Source: Treponema sp. UBA7570
Lineage (GTDB): Bacteria > Spirochaetota > Spirochaetia > Treponematales > Treponemataceae
Direction: 5' to 3'
Assembly (NCBI GenBank): GCA_002477955.1
Contig: DLLE01000025.1
Coordinates: 11,334 to 33,203, forward strand
DNA: 21,870 nt
Shown: in pieces, positions 8,897-14,760 of the stretch
Layout of the letters: the number at the start of each line of letters is the position of its first letter
Position numbering within the stretch: the first letter of the stretch is position 1
Made by a program: the position numbers and the translations under genes
The notes under the pieces: model-generated
The model's input: only the letters and a program-made list of their open reading frames with translations
Databases searched by the model: none
What the model was told of the DNA's origin: nothing

Positions 8897-9448
8897 CTAG
8901 CGTGCTGGAGCTACTGTAATTACTTCAGCTTCTGCTGGAGTAAGAACTGTAACTTTGTCACCAAGGTCAATGTCTTTAACACGGAAAACATCGCCAATGT
9001 TGATTTTTGAAACGTCAATTACAACGCGAACAGGAAGATCTTTTGGAAGAGCCTTAACCTTGATTTCAGGAATATGCTTAACCATAAATCCGCCCTTGAG
9101 AACGCCGGCAGCAGTTCCCTTGTACTGCAATTTGAACTGACGTGTTACAGGCTTTTTGTTGCTTACAACAAAGAAATCTGCGTGAAGAACTGAATCTGTG
9201 ATAATATCATATTCTGTATCGCGGATAAAAGCATCGTAATCTTTGCCTTCAAACTTAAGAGTAACAAGAGTTGTGGCAGTAATATTGCGCCAAACTTTGT
9301 TAAACTGAACTGAATCTACAGTAACAGATGTCGCTTTTCCTTCTTCGTCATAAATAACAGCCGGAATTTTTCCTGCTGCGCGAAGAGCTTTTGCTGCTTT
9401 TTTACCTGTCTCGTTGCGTACAGATGCTTCAACTACAAACTGTTCCAT
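8897..9448 (-). CDS. rplY: 50S ribosomal protein L25, long form (CTC/TL5 type)
   Basis: 183 residues. The N-terminal domain, 5S-rRNA-binding in the family, begins 'VVEASVRNETGKKAAKALRAAGKIPAVIY'-like with the conserved R-x-A-G-x-I-P-A-V-x-Y phrase. The extra C-terminal beta domain of the CTC/TL5 type ('KGGFMVKHIPEIKVKALPKDLP', 'IGDVFRVKDI') makes it about twice the length of E. coli L25. A near-perfect Shine-Dalgarno GAGGAG precedes the ATG. A TATAAT hexamer lies at 9492-9487 but without a convincing -35. The gene ends at a clear terminator. In other spirochaetes and in bacilli rplY also sits near spoVG, as here. Confidence 0.95.
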   Translation of the reverse strand: MEQFVVEASVRNETGKKAAKALRAAGKIPAVIYDEEGKATSVTVDSVQFNKVWRNITATTLVTLKFEGKDYDAFIRDTEYDIITDSVLHADFFVVSNKKPVTRQFKLQYKGTAAGVLKGGFMVKHIPEIKVKALPKDLPVRVVIDVSKINIGDVFRVKDIDLGDKVTVLTPAEAEVITVAPAR

Positions 9449-9486
9449 TTTATAGAACTCCTCAATTTTGAGCGGTCTTCAAAACA

Positions 9487-9492
9487 ATTATA
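9487..9492 (-). promoter_or_regulatory. Possible -10 element of rplY, with an upstream dyad
   Basis: TATAAT on the minus strand, 38 nt before the rplY ATG. No TTGACA-like hexamer is found at 16-18 bp (the sequence there is AAGAGG-like), so activator dependence is possible. A small dyad TCGGA-6-TCCGA lies further upstream at 9524-9539. Confidence 0.4.
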
Positions 9493-9584
9493 TAAAAGTT
9501 TTGCCAGCCCCTCTTAATTTTTATCGGACACATATCCGACAGTTCTGAAAGTATCTCAAAAACAGGCCAGAAAGTCAATATAAT

Positions 9585-9860
9585 TTGCCGGGCGGCTTTT
9601 TGCAGGCAAAAACCAGGCTGTCCACACTTCCGGCTTTTGCCTCCATTCCTGCGCTGCGCTCAGGAACGCCTCCGGCGGTGTTCCCATCCTTGCCGCAAAA
9701 CATCCTACTTTTGCAGGAACTCCAGTCAAAACCATTCTGCATTCTCTTTCATGCCGGCTACGCTCGCTAAGCTGCCTTCCCTGGCAACTTTCGTAAAAAC
9801 CGCTCCAAGCCTTCGCATTTTTTACGCCGCTCGCTCCGCTTCGAATCCTCAACCATTTTT
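9585..9860 (+). repeat. GC-rich non-coding block, copy A of a dispersed repeat
   Basis: This fills most of the 469-base space between rplY and tRNA-Gln and is clearly richer in G+C than its surroundings. A core at 9644-9700 (starting CATTCCTGCGCTG, ending CCGCAAAA) aligns without gaps to the minus strand of 11259-11315. By hand I count 46 of 57 identical positions. Similar short modules recur inside the block: CTGCGCTC (9654-9661), CTACGCTCGCT (9759-9769) and CCGCTCGCTCCGCTTC (9827-9842). A palindrome TTTTTGC-AG-GCAAAAA (9597-9612) sits near its left end. The open frames across it on both strands look accidental. No tRNA or known ncRNA fold was recognised. The limits given are approximate, judged from base composition. 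Confidence 0.6.
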
Positions 9861-9864
9861 AGAC

Positions 9865-9907
9865 AAAAAAAAATCTGGATTCCAAAAAAAACATTGAAAT
9901 CCAGATT
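9865..9907 (-). terminator. Intrinsic terminator after tRNA-Gln
   Basis: On the minus strand a perfect 10-bp stem AATCTGGATT / AATCCAGATT (9907-9898 and 9881-9872) is followed by a run of T (9873-9865). It lies 10 nt after the tRNA and would end the ispE-spoVG-tRNA transcript. Confidence 0.88.
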
Positions 9908-9917
9908 ATATCATCTG

Positions 9918-9990
9918 CTGGGACGACAGGATTCGAACCTGTGGAATACCGGCACCAAAAGCCGGGGGCTTACCGCTTGCCGACGTCCCA
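9918..9990 (-). tRNA. trnQ: tRNA-Gln (anticodon UUG)
   Basis: The cloverleaf can be folded by hand. The acceptor arm is TGGGACG/CGTCCCA and the D arm is GGC/GCC. The anticodon arm CCGGC-TTTTGGT-GCCGG gives anticodon TTG. The T arm ACAGG-TTCGAAT-CCTGT is followed by discriminator G. The U1-A72 pair and G73 are usual for bacterial tRNA-Gln. The 3' CCA is not encoded (the template gives CAG), so it must be added by CCA nucleotidyltransferase. It starts 20 nt after the spoVG stop with no visible promoter between, and ends at a strong terminator. Confidence 0.95.
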
Positions 9991-10010
9991 AAAAATTGAC
10001 TATAAAAAAA

Positions 10011-10295
10011 CTAATCTTCGCCTTCGCCGGCTTCTTCTACTACGTGTCCGGCATTGTATTCGGCCAAGATTTTATCCTGCAAAGCCGCACGGAACTCAGG
10101 ACTGATTGGATGTGCCACATCCTTGTATTCTCCGTTTGCCGTTCTTCGGCTTGGCATTGCAATAAAAAGACCTGTTTTGCCTTCGATAATTTTTACATTA
10201 TGAACGACAAACACACCGTCAAAGGTTACTGTTACATAAGCTTTAAGCTTGCCTTCGGCCGTTACTTTTCTAATACGCAGTTCTGATACTTCCAT
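10011..10295 (-). CDS. spoVG: SpoVG family nucleic-acid-binding regulator
   Basis: 94 residues from the ATG at 10295 (MEVSELRIRKV). The frame is open further upstream, but this start fits the family N terminus and has GGAGGAG 8 nt before it. The conserved phrases are 'YVTVTFDGVFVVHNVKIIEG', 'GLFIAMPSRR' and 'GEYKDVAHPISPEFR'. SpoVG proteins bind DNA and RNA and act as global regulators. In Borrelia the homologue is a site-specific nucleic-acid-binding protein. The acidic C-terminal tail (EEAGEGED) is short. It sits between ispE (39-nt gap) and tRNA-Gln (20-nt gap), and most likely shares their transcript. Confidence 0.95.
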   Translation of the reverse strand: MEVSELRIRKVTAEGKLKAYVTVTFDGVFVVHNVKIIEGKTGLFIAMPSRRTANGEYKDVAHPISPEFRAALQDKILAEYNAGHVVEEAGEGED

Positions 10296-10334
10296 ATAAG
10301 TACTCCTCCGTTGCAAATAATTAAAAAGAAGGTT

Positions 10335-11204
10335 TTATGCAATTACACAGTTTGACCAACTTTTTTTTAACAATGAATAAGCATTTTCGGCACTTTGTTT
10401 TGTTTCAAAAACACCGAAAACTGTTGCTCCAGAACCAGACATATCCGCCCAAAGAGCACCACTGTTTTTTACATCCCGCAAGGCAAGGCCTATTTTTGGG
10501 TATTTTTGCAATAACGCAGAAGTAAAACTGTTTACAAAAGTCCAGTCTTTGACAGGGCTTCGATATATGGTTTCTAAATCTGCCAGATTCGGACAATCTA
10601 AAATACTGCCCGCCTCATATGTTTTATCAACAAGCGAATAAGCCTCTTTTGTAGAGCTATGAACGCCAGGAAAAACCAGTAAAAAGAACAAATCGTTCCG
10701 CGGTAAAATCTGCTTTACAAACTCTCCACGACCAGTAACGACAGCACAGCCACTTTTGTCCTGTTCCTCTCCGCTATGAAGAAAGAAAAAAACATCACTT
10801 CCAACCTGCGAAGCAACCTTGTCTGCAAGTTCACTGCTTAAATCAATTTTGTTGATTTTTGCCAAAACCTTTAAGAAGTAAGCCGCATCCGAAGAACCAC
10901 CACCAAGTCCGCCTCCACTGGGAATGTGCTTTTCCAAAAAAACCTTTACACCAGTAGAACAGCCAGTTAAGGAACAAAAAGAGCTGTATGTTTTTGTCAG
11001 CGTATTTTCTGCAGGAAGGCCGTTAAAACCAGGCGCAAAAACCGCGCAAGTATTTTTTTCCGGCAGTACAGAAACAGTAAGTTTGTCGTACAACCTGACA
11101 GTTTGAAAAATACTTTCGATATTATGAAATCCGTCTGCCCGCTTTGGAAGAACCTTTAAGCCAAGATTCACCTTTGCAGGAGCCAGAATTTGAATATCTG
11201 ACAT
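10335..11204 (-). CDS. ispE: 4-diphosphocytidyl-2-C-methyl-D-erythritol kinase
   Basis: GHMP-family kinase of 289 residues. It phosphorylates CDP-methylerythritol in the MEP pathway to isopentenyl diphosphate, in the cytoplasm. Catalytic Lys11 lies in 'APAKVNLGLKV' and the Asp equivalent to E. coli D141 is at about 137 ('QVGSDVFFF'). The ATP-binding glycine loop 'SGGGLGGGSSDAA' is at about 96-108 and the third GHMP motif 'MSGSGATVFGVF' is near the C terminus. There is no Shine-Dalgarno. A strong promoter ends 6 nt before the ATG, which predicts a leaderless mRNA. spoVG and tRNA-Gln follow on the same strand. Confidence 0.96.
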   Translation of the reverse strand: MSDIQILAPAKVNLGLKVLPKRADGFHNIESIFQTVRLYDKLTVSVLPEKNTCAVFAPGFNGLPAENTLTKTYSSFCSLTGCSTGVKVFLEKHIPSGGGLGGGSSDAAYFLKVLAKINKIDLSSELADKVASQVGSDVFFFLHSGEEQDKSGCAVVTGRGEFVKQILPRNDLFFLLVFPGVHSSTKEAYSLVDKTYEAGSILDCPNLADLETIYRSPVKDWTFVNSFTSALLQKYPKIGLALRDVKNSGALWADMSGSGATVFGVFETKQSAENAYSLLKKSWSNCVIA

Positions 11205-11210
11205 AACTTA

Positions 11211-11239
11211 ATTTTATACGTTTTTTTTAGGCTCGTCAA
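11211..11239 (-). promoter_or_regulatory. ispE promoter, predicted leaderless
   Basis: On the minus strand, -35 TTGACG (11239-11234), a 17-bp spacer and -10 TAAAAT (11216-11211). Six nucleotides separate the -10 from the ATG, so the expected start of transcription falls on or beside the start codon. Confidence 0.65.
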
Positions 11240-11258
11240 TTAAGTTTAAAAAAAATGA

Positions 11259-11370
11259 TTTTGCGGTAACGATTGCAGCAGCGGCGCAGCCGTTCCGGAG
11301 CACAGCGCAGGAATGAAGCGGCAGCGGAACTGCGGAAAGCGTGGCCTGCAGGAAGGCAGGAACCGCCCAT
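11259..11370 (-). repeat. GC-rich non-coding block, copy B of the dispersed repeat
   Basis: The minus strand of 11315-11259 matches the plus strand of 9644-9700 over 57 ungapped positions (about 46 identical, 23 of 25 in the first part). Flanking GC-rich sequence to about 11370 has loose likeness to the left part of copy A ('cCAC...TTCCG...'). The block sits 20 bp upstream of the ispE -35 and about 30 bp from the promoter of the acidic gene. An 89-codon frame on the minus strand here (11483-11214) is judged accidental. Confidence 0.6.
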
Positions 11371-11401
11371 AAAAAATAAAGAAATTTTCTAAAGATTTCA
11401 A

Positions 11402-11431
11402 TTGACTGACTGGGCTGTAAAAATTTATGAT
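11402..11431 (+). promoter_or_regulatory. Promoter of the hyperacidic protein gene
   Basis: -35 TTGACT (11402-11407), 18-bp spacer, -10 TATGAT (11426-11431). Transcription would start near 11438, giving a leader of about 23 nt that contains the GGGGGAAGG ribosome-binding site (11448-11456). Confidence 0.75.
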
Positions 11432-11460
11432 ATGGTACGCGTTGAGCGGGGGAAGGCAAA

Positions 11461-11703
11461 ATGTTCACAAGTGACTCTTTCATTGACTCATTTTCGGGCT
11501 CTGGCTTTTCGTACTCAGACGAATACGACGAAGATTCGGCAGATTATGATGATTCTGCGATTTACGACGATGATTCTCTGAACGATTTTGAAGACGACGA
11601 TATTTACGATGAGTCTTTTGATGATGATCTGGAGGAAGATGACGCTTTTGGCGAAGATTCCTCAATGGACAATAGCTTTAATGACGATTTTGAAGAAATG
11701 TAA
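11461..11703 (+). CDS. Hyperacidic small protein lacking Lys, Arg and His
   Basis: 80 residues, of which 34 are acidic (25 Asp, 9 Glu) and none are Lys, Arg or His. The rest is mostly Ser, Phe (9), Tyr (5) and Asn. It is built as a loose repeat of Asp/Glu clusters with an aromatic residue every five to eight positions ('SDEYDEDSADYDDS', 'DESFDDDLEEDDAF'). No signal peptide, membrane segment or cysteine is seen. It is probably disordered and cytoplasmic. That it is a real gene is supported by a consensus promoter, a strong RBS and a long terminator hairpin, all in the right order. It lies alone between two minus-strand operons. I do not recognise the family. Candidate ideas (nucleic-acid mimic, chaperone-like or Ca2+-binding tail) are guesses. 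Confidence 0.72.
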   Translation: MFTSDSFIDSFSGSGFSYSDEYDEDSADYDDSAIYDDDSLNDFEDDDIYDESFDDDLEEDDAFGEDSSMDNSFNDDFEEM

Positions 11704-11736
11704 GAATCGCTTTTAAGGTTATTTTAAGTTAAAACG

Positions 11737-11787
11737 GGAAGCAGGAAAATATGTCACACACACATATTCTCCGGCCTCCTTTTTTTT
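11737..11787 (+). terminator. Terminator of the hyperacidic protein gene
   Basis: Long hairpin with arms 11737-11754 and 11762-11779. The pairs run GGA-GC-GGA-AATATGT with ACATATT-TCC-GC-TCC, with three single mismatches and a 7-nt CACACAC loop. A run of eight T (11780-11787) follows. It starts 33 nt after the stop. Confidence 0.85.
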
Positions 11788-11848
11788 GCCAAATTCTGTT
11801 TACAAAAAAAAACAAAATCCGGCAAGCCAAAATCGAGTTCTCAAAAAC

Positions 11849-12220
11849 TTATGCGTTTTCTGACTGAGAGCCTTTTATAAAGTTTCCTGCGTGCCACAGT
11901 TTTTCCAGCTCGTAAAAATTGCGGGCATCTGCCGACATAAGATGCACAAGAACTGAGCCAATGTCGATTATGTTCCAGTCGTCACCGCCTGCTGTTTTTG
12001 TATGCGTAAGATGAATTTGCATATCATTTGCCTTTACGTAGTCTTTTATCTGCTTTGCAAGTCCCTGCCAATGTGCTGAACTGTGAATTGTTGCAATTAC
12101 AAAGAAATCTGCGCAACTTGTGAGTTTTGTAACTTCAATAACAGTAACATCGTCGGCTTTGCCGTCTTCAAGAATCTGCGCAAGTTCGAGCGCCTGTTGT
12201 TTTGCTGTTTTTTCTTCCAT
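11849..12220 (-). CDS. rsfS: Ribosomal silencing factor RsfS (Iojap family)
   Basis: 123 residues. RsfS binds L14 on the free 50S subunit and blocks subunit joining when nutrients are short. Family phrases are 'ALELAQILEDGKADDVTVIEV', 'TSCADFFVIAT', 'DWNIIDIGSVLVHLM' and 'RNFYELEKLW'. The strong GGAGG Shine-Dalgarno lies inside the end of the LCP gene, and only 1 nt separates the LCP stop from this ATG, so translation is coupled. Its place at the end of obg-nadD-yqeK-LCP matches the order seen in many bacteria. No clear intrinsic terminator was found after it. Confidence 0.96.
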   Translation of the reverse strand: MEEKTAKQQALELAQILEDGKADDVTVIEVTKLTSCADFFVIATIHSSAHWQGLAKQIKDYVKANDMQIHLTHTKTAGGDDWNIIDIGSVLVHLMSADARNFYELEKLWHAGNFIKGSQSENA

Positions 12221-12221
12221 T

Positions 12222-13457
12222 CTATTTTCCTCCAGTATTTTTTACGTAGCGTCCGTCAAAGTCTTTTCCAAGAATAATCGTAAAATCGACGTTTGAACTG
12301 GTTTCGTATCCGTTATCATAGTTGTCTTCCGAGTCCGGTTTTATTTCTTCATCAACTATGTTTGTGCAGTGAATAAAATCGCCAAGGTTTTTTGCAATAT
12401 CTGCGTTGCCTATGTGATTTATAATCTGCGTTTTTTCTATATCTTGGCGTTCCGCATTCAAAGTACTCAAAACATCATAGCCTGCGCTTTTTAGCAAGGC
12501 TGCCGTATTTCGTGCCAATCCCTGAACCAAAGTTCCGTTTTGAATTTCCAGCACGTAAATGCGGTTTACAGACATATCCTCCAAATCCACAAGAGCATTT
12601 GAAGCCTGTTTTACAACATCTTTTATGAGCTGACCATCGTAAAAAGGAAACAAAAGTTCTTTTCCATCGACCATTCGCCTTGAGCCAGTAATTGATTGAG
12701 GAATAAGGCGTTCATAATCGACATTTGAAATTTCTGAAAAAAACTTATGCAAGTCTTTTTCGCTTAAATTTGAACCTATTCGCTTTTGATAAGACGGAAA
12801 ATTGTTTTTGTTGAGGAGAATTCTTGAATCGCGGTTTATTGCGCTCAAAAACGCAAGCATTACGTTCTGTCTTCTATCCGCAACTTCGGCTTCTGTTTCT
12901 TCAGGTTTTGAATAAGTTAGATAAGTATTGATTTTGCTTCCGTCAAGAGTTACAGATCCGCTCGGTAAAAGCCATCTCTCTCCGTCGTCTGTTTTTACAT
13001 CGACTGGCTCAGGAACAAATACTTTCAGTCCGCCGAGCATATCAGTAAGTTCGCTGAAATTTGAAAGGCTCATTTCGAGATAAAACGGAACAGGCTGCCC
13101 GATCAGATTTTCAATTTCGGATTTAAAAACGTCAATTCCTTTTTCGGAGTAAATTGCATCAATTCGGTCTACACGTCCAAGGCTTTTAAAAATCGCGCCA
13201 GTGTTTCCCAAAATGTTTATCAACGCTCCACGTTTTGAAACCGGATAATAAATAAAAATGTCCGAAAAAAGAACCTGTTTTTTGTCTTCAAGAACGATGA
13301 GAGTTTTTATTACGCTGTCATTTTTCAAACTTTCATCGACAGTATCAACTTTTAGGGAAAACGCTATAAATGTCGTCACCGCAACAAGAATAACAAAAAT
13401 CAAAACAAGAAAAAGACCGCCTTTATTTCCTCCGCTGCTGTGTCCCATTGATTTCAT
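12222..13457 (-). CDS. LytR-CpsA-Psr (LCP) family envelope protein with LytR_C domain
   Basis: 411 residues from the ATG at 13457 (MKSMGHSSGG), chosen because GGGAG lies about 7 nt upstream. The frame is also open from a TTG at 13481. One N-terminal membrane segment (about residues 15-36, 'GLFLVLIFVILVAVTTFIAF') leaves the rest outside the membrane. The LCP domain shows 'ELTDMLGGLKVFVPEPVDV', 'LDGSKINTYLTYS' and 'EVADRRQNVMLAFL'. The LytR_C-like tail has 'VLEIQNGTLVQGLARNTAALLKSAGYDV'. Typical LCP enzymes move polymers onto peptidoglycan. Here the usual S-x-PRDT stretch reads 'NILGNTG', so activity is uncertain. It is embedded between yqeK (51 nt upstream) and rsfS. Confidence 0.82.
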   Translation of the reverse strand: MKSMGHSSGGNKGGLFLVLIFVILVAVTTFIAFSLKVDTVDESLKNDSVIKTLIVLEDKKQVLFSDIFIYYPVSKRGALINILGNTGAIFKSLGRVDRIDAIYSEKGIDVFKSEIENLIGQPVPFYLEMSLSNFSELTDMLGGLKVFVPEPVDVKTDDGERWLLPSGSVTLDGSKINTYLTYSKPEETEAEVADRRQNVMLAFLSAINRDSRILLNKNNFPSYQKRIGSNLSEKDLHKFFSEISNVDYERLIPQSITGSRRMVDGKELLFPFYDGQLIKDVVKQASNALVDLEDMSVNRIYVLEIQNGTLVQGLARNTAALLKSAGYDVLSTLNAERQDIEKTQIINHIGNADIAKNLGDFIHCTNIVDEEIKPDSEDNYDNGYETSSNVDFTIILGKDFDGRYVKNTGGK

Positions 13458-13508
13458 CTCTTTTCTCCCATAAAAAGTCAATTTTGTCTTTTGAACAAAT
13501 TTTACGTT

Positions 13509-14123
13509 TTAATGCTTTAATTTTGCTTCAAGCTCAGCCTTAAGTTCGTAAGAAGGCTTTGCAACTTTTTTTCCGCGCTTTTCGAGATAGTCGATATTTT
13601 CCTTTAAAACGCAAAGTGTCAATTCGTCCAAAGATTTTGAAAAAAGATTTTTGCGGTATTCGTCAGTTGACTGAGGTCTCCCCGGTTCAATTTTGTCCGC
13701 CGCAAAAAGTATTTTTCCCAAATCAGAACTTCCTGCCGCCGCAAAAGTGTGATTTGCAATTGCAGAAACGACATTTCTGTCTTTTACTCCGAATTTTGTC
13801 TGAATCAAAACCGCCGCTGCCCTTCCATGCAAAAGCCCCGGTCTGTTCTGCTCAAGCAAAGAAACAGGTTTTTGGTCTTCCGAAACAAGCTTTAAAACTT
13901 CTTCGGTGGAAAATTCCTTGCACATATCATGCGCAATTCCTGCCAAATAGCCGATTTTTGGTTCCAATCCATAAAGAGCGCACATTTTTTCGGCAGTCTG
14001 GGCTGTCCGCACTGAATGCTCGTACCTTGATTCGGAAACCACTGTTTTTACATAGTCCTCAATTTTTAAAATAACCTGACTGAGCTCTTCGGGATTATTC
14101 AGATCCACCGTTTTTACAGCCAT
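13509..14123 (-). CDS. yqeK: YqeK-type HD hydrolase (symmetrical Ap4A hydrolase family)
   Basis: 204 residues from the ATG at 14123 (MAVKTVDL), preceded by GAGG. A longer frame to 14159 would run deeper into nadD and has no RBS. The HD-domain metal ligands are visible: His in 'RYEHSVRTAQTAEKM' (about 36), the HD pair in 'AGIAHDMCKEF' (about 65-66), 'LLHGRAAAVLI', 'IANHTFAA' and 'ILFAADKIEPGR'. YqeK proteins cut diadenosine tetraphosphate into two ADP. The start overlaps the nadD end by 29 nt, a pairing common in Firmicutes and spirochaetes that suggests shared control of nucleotide metabolism. Confidence 0.92.
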   Translation of the reverse strand: MAVKTVDLNNPEELSQVILKIEDYVKTVVSESRYEHSVRTAQTAEKMCALYGLEPKIGYLAGIAHDMCKEFSTEEVLKLVSEDQKPVSLLEQNRPGLLHGRAAAVLIQTKFGVKDRNVVSAIANHTFAAAGSSDLGKILFAADKIEPGRPQSTDEYRKNLFSKSLDELTLCVLKENIDYLEKRGKKVAKPSYELKAELEAKLKH

Positions 14124-14760
14124 ACAAACCTCGTTTTTTAATATATTCAAAAACGGCATCGCTTACAAGATAACGCCAAGCTTTGCCATTTTGAATGCAG
14201 TCTCGGATTTCTGAAGAAGAAATTTCAAGCTGCGGATTGTGCAGTTTTACATGCGGAAACTTAAAATCACTGACAGAAAATCCGTTTTTTTCAATTTTAA
14301 ATTCGCCTATTGCCTTGTTCCAGCTTGTTCCAGCATCCTTTTTCAACTCATTTTCGCGCACGGCAAGAATTAGCTGGCATTTTTCGGCCAGAAGTTCTGC
14401 ATTTTTCCAGTTTTCAAAATGAGACGCCAAGTCAAAACCAAAAATCAAGCCGATTTTATCCGTAAGCTGACCTGCATATTTTTTTTCAAGCGAGCAAACC
14501 GTGTCCCAAGTATAAGAAATTCCTTTTTTTTGAATTTCGTAACCTTCCGCTTCAAAACGCGAATCGCTTTTTACAGCAAGCTCTACCATTTTTAGGCGTT
14601 GTTCTGCTGGAGCGGCATCTGCCATTTCTTTGTGCGGCGGCAAAAAACACGGAACAAACAGGACCTTATCGTATCCAAGTTCCTGACAAACGCAGTCGGC
14701 AAGAACAAGGTGTCCTATGTGAACCGGATTAAAACTTCCGCCAAGAACAGCTATTTTCAA
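14095..14760 (-). CDS. nadD: Nicotinate-nucleotide adenylyltransferase
   Basis: 221 residues. It adenylates nicotinate mononucleotide to deamido-NAD in NAD synthesis. The nucleotidyltransferase motif GSFNPVHIGH is at residues 8-17 (His14 and His17), 'PHKEM' follows, and the C-terminal SSSEIRD (ISSTxIR type) precedes 'YLVSDAVFEYIKKRGLY'. The start codon is TTG. It overlaps the obg stop as TTGA, and the Rossmann strand begins directly after it, so no other start is possible. Translation is therefore probably coupled to obg. Confidence 0.95.
   Translation of the reverse strand: MKIAVLGGSFNPVHIGHLVLADCVCQELGYDKVLFVPCFLPPHKEMADAAPAEQRLKMVELAVKSDSRFEAEGYEIQKKGISYTWDTVCSLEKKYAGQLTDKIGLIFGFDLASHFENWKNAELLAEKCQLILAVRENELKKDAGTSWNKAIGEFKIEKNGFSVSDFKFPHVKLHNPQLEISSSEIRDCIQNGKAWRYLVSDAVFEYIKKRGLYGCKNGGSE

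Noticed and set aside
9556..9897. Open frames of 61-98 codons on both strands in the GC-rich block
   Set aside because: They overlap each other, lack RBS and domain features, and cover repeated modules and the terminator. The block is better read as a non-coding repeat.
11214..11483. 89-codon open frame on the minus strand
   Set aside because: It spans the repeat, both promoters and the start of the acidic gene, has no RBS and no family features, and its composition reflects the GC-rich repeat.
11788..11823. Hairpin of 12 pairs (three G-U) after the rsfS stop
   Set aside because: On the minus strand it is followed by A residues, not T, and it directly adjoins the acidic-gene terminator. I cannot support it as an rsfS terminator.
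14124..14159. Twelve-residue N-terminal extension of YqeK
   Set aside because: The ATG at 14123 has GAGG upstream and gives the usual length. The longer form would extend the overlap with nadD.
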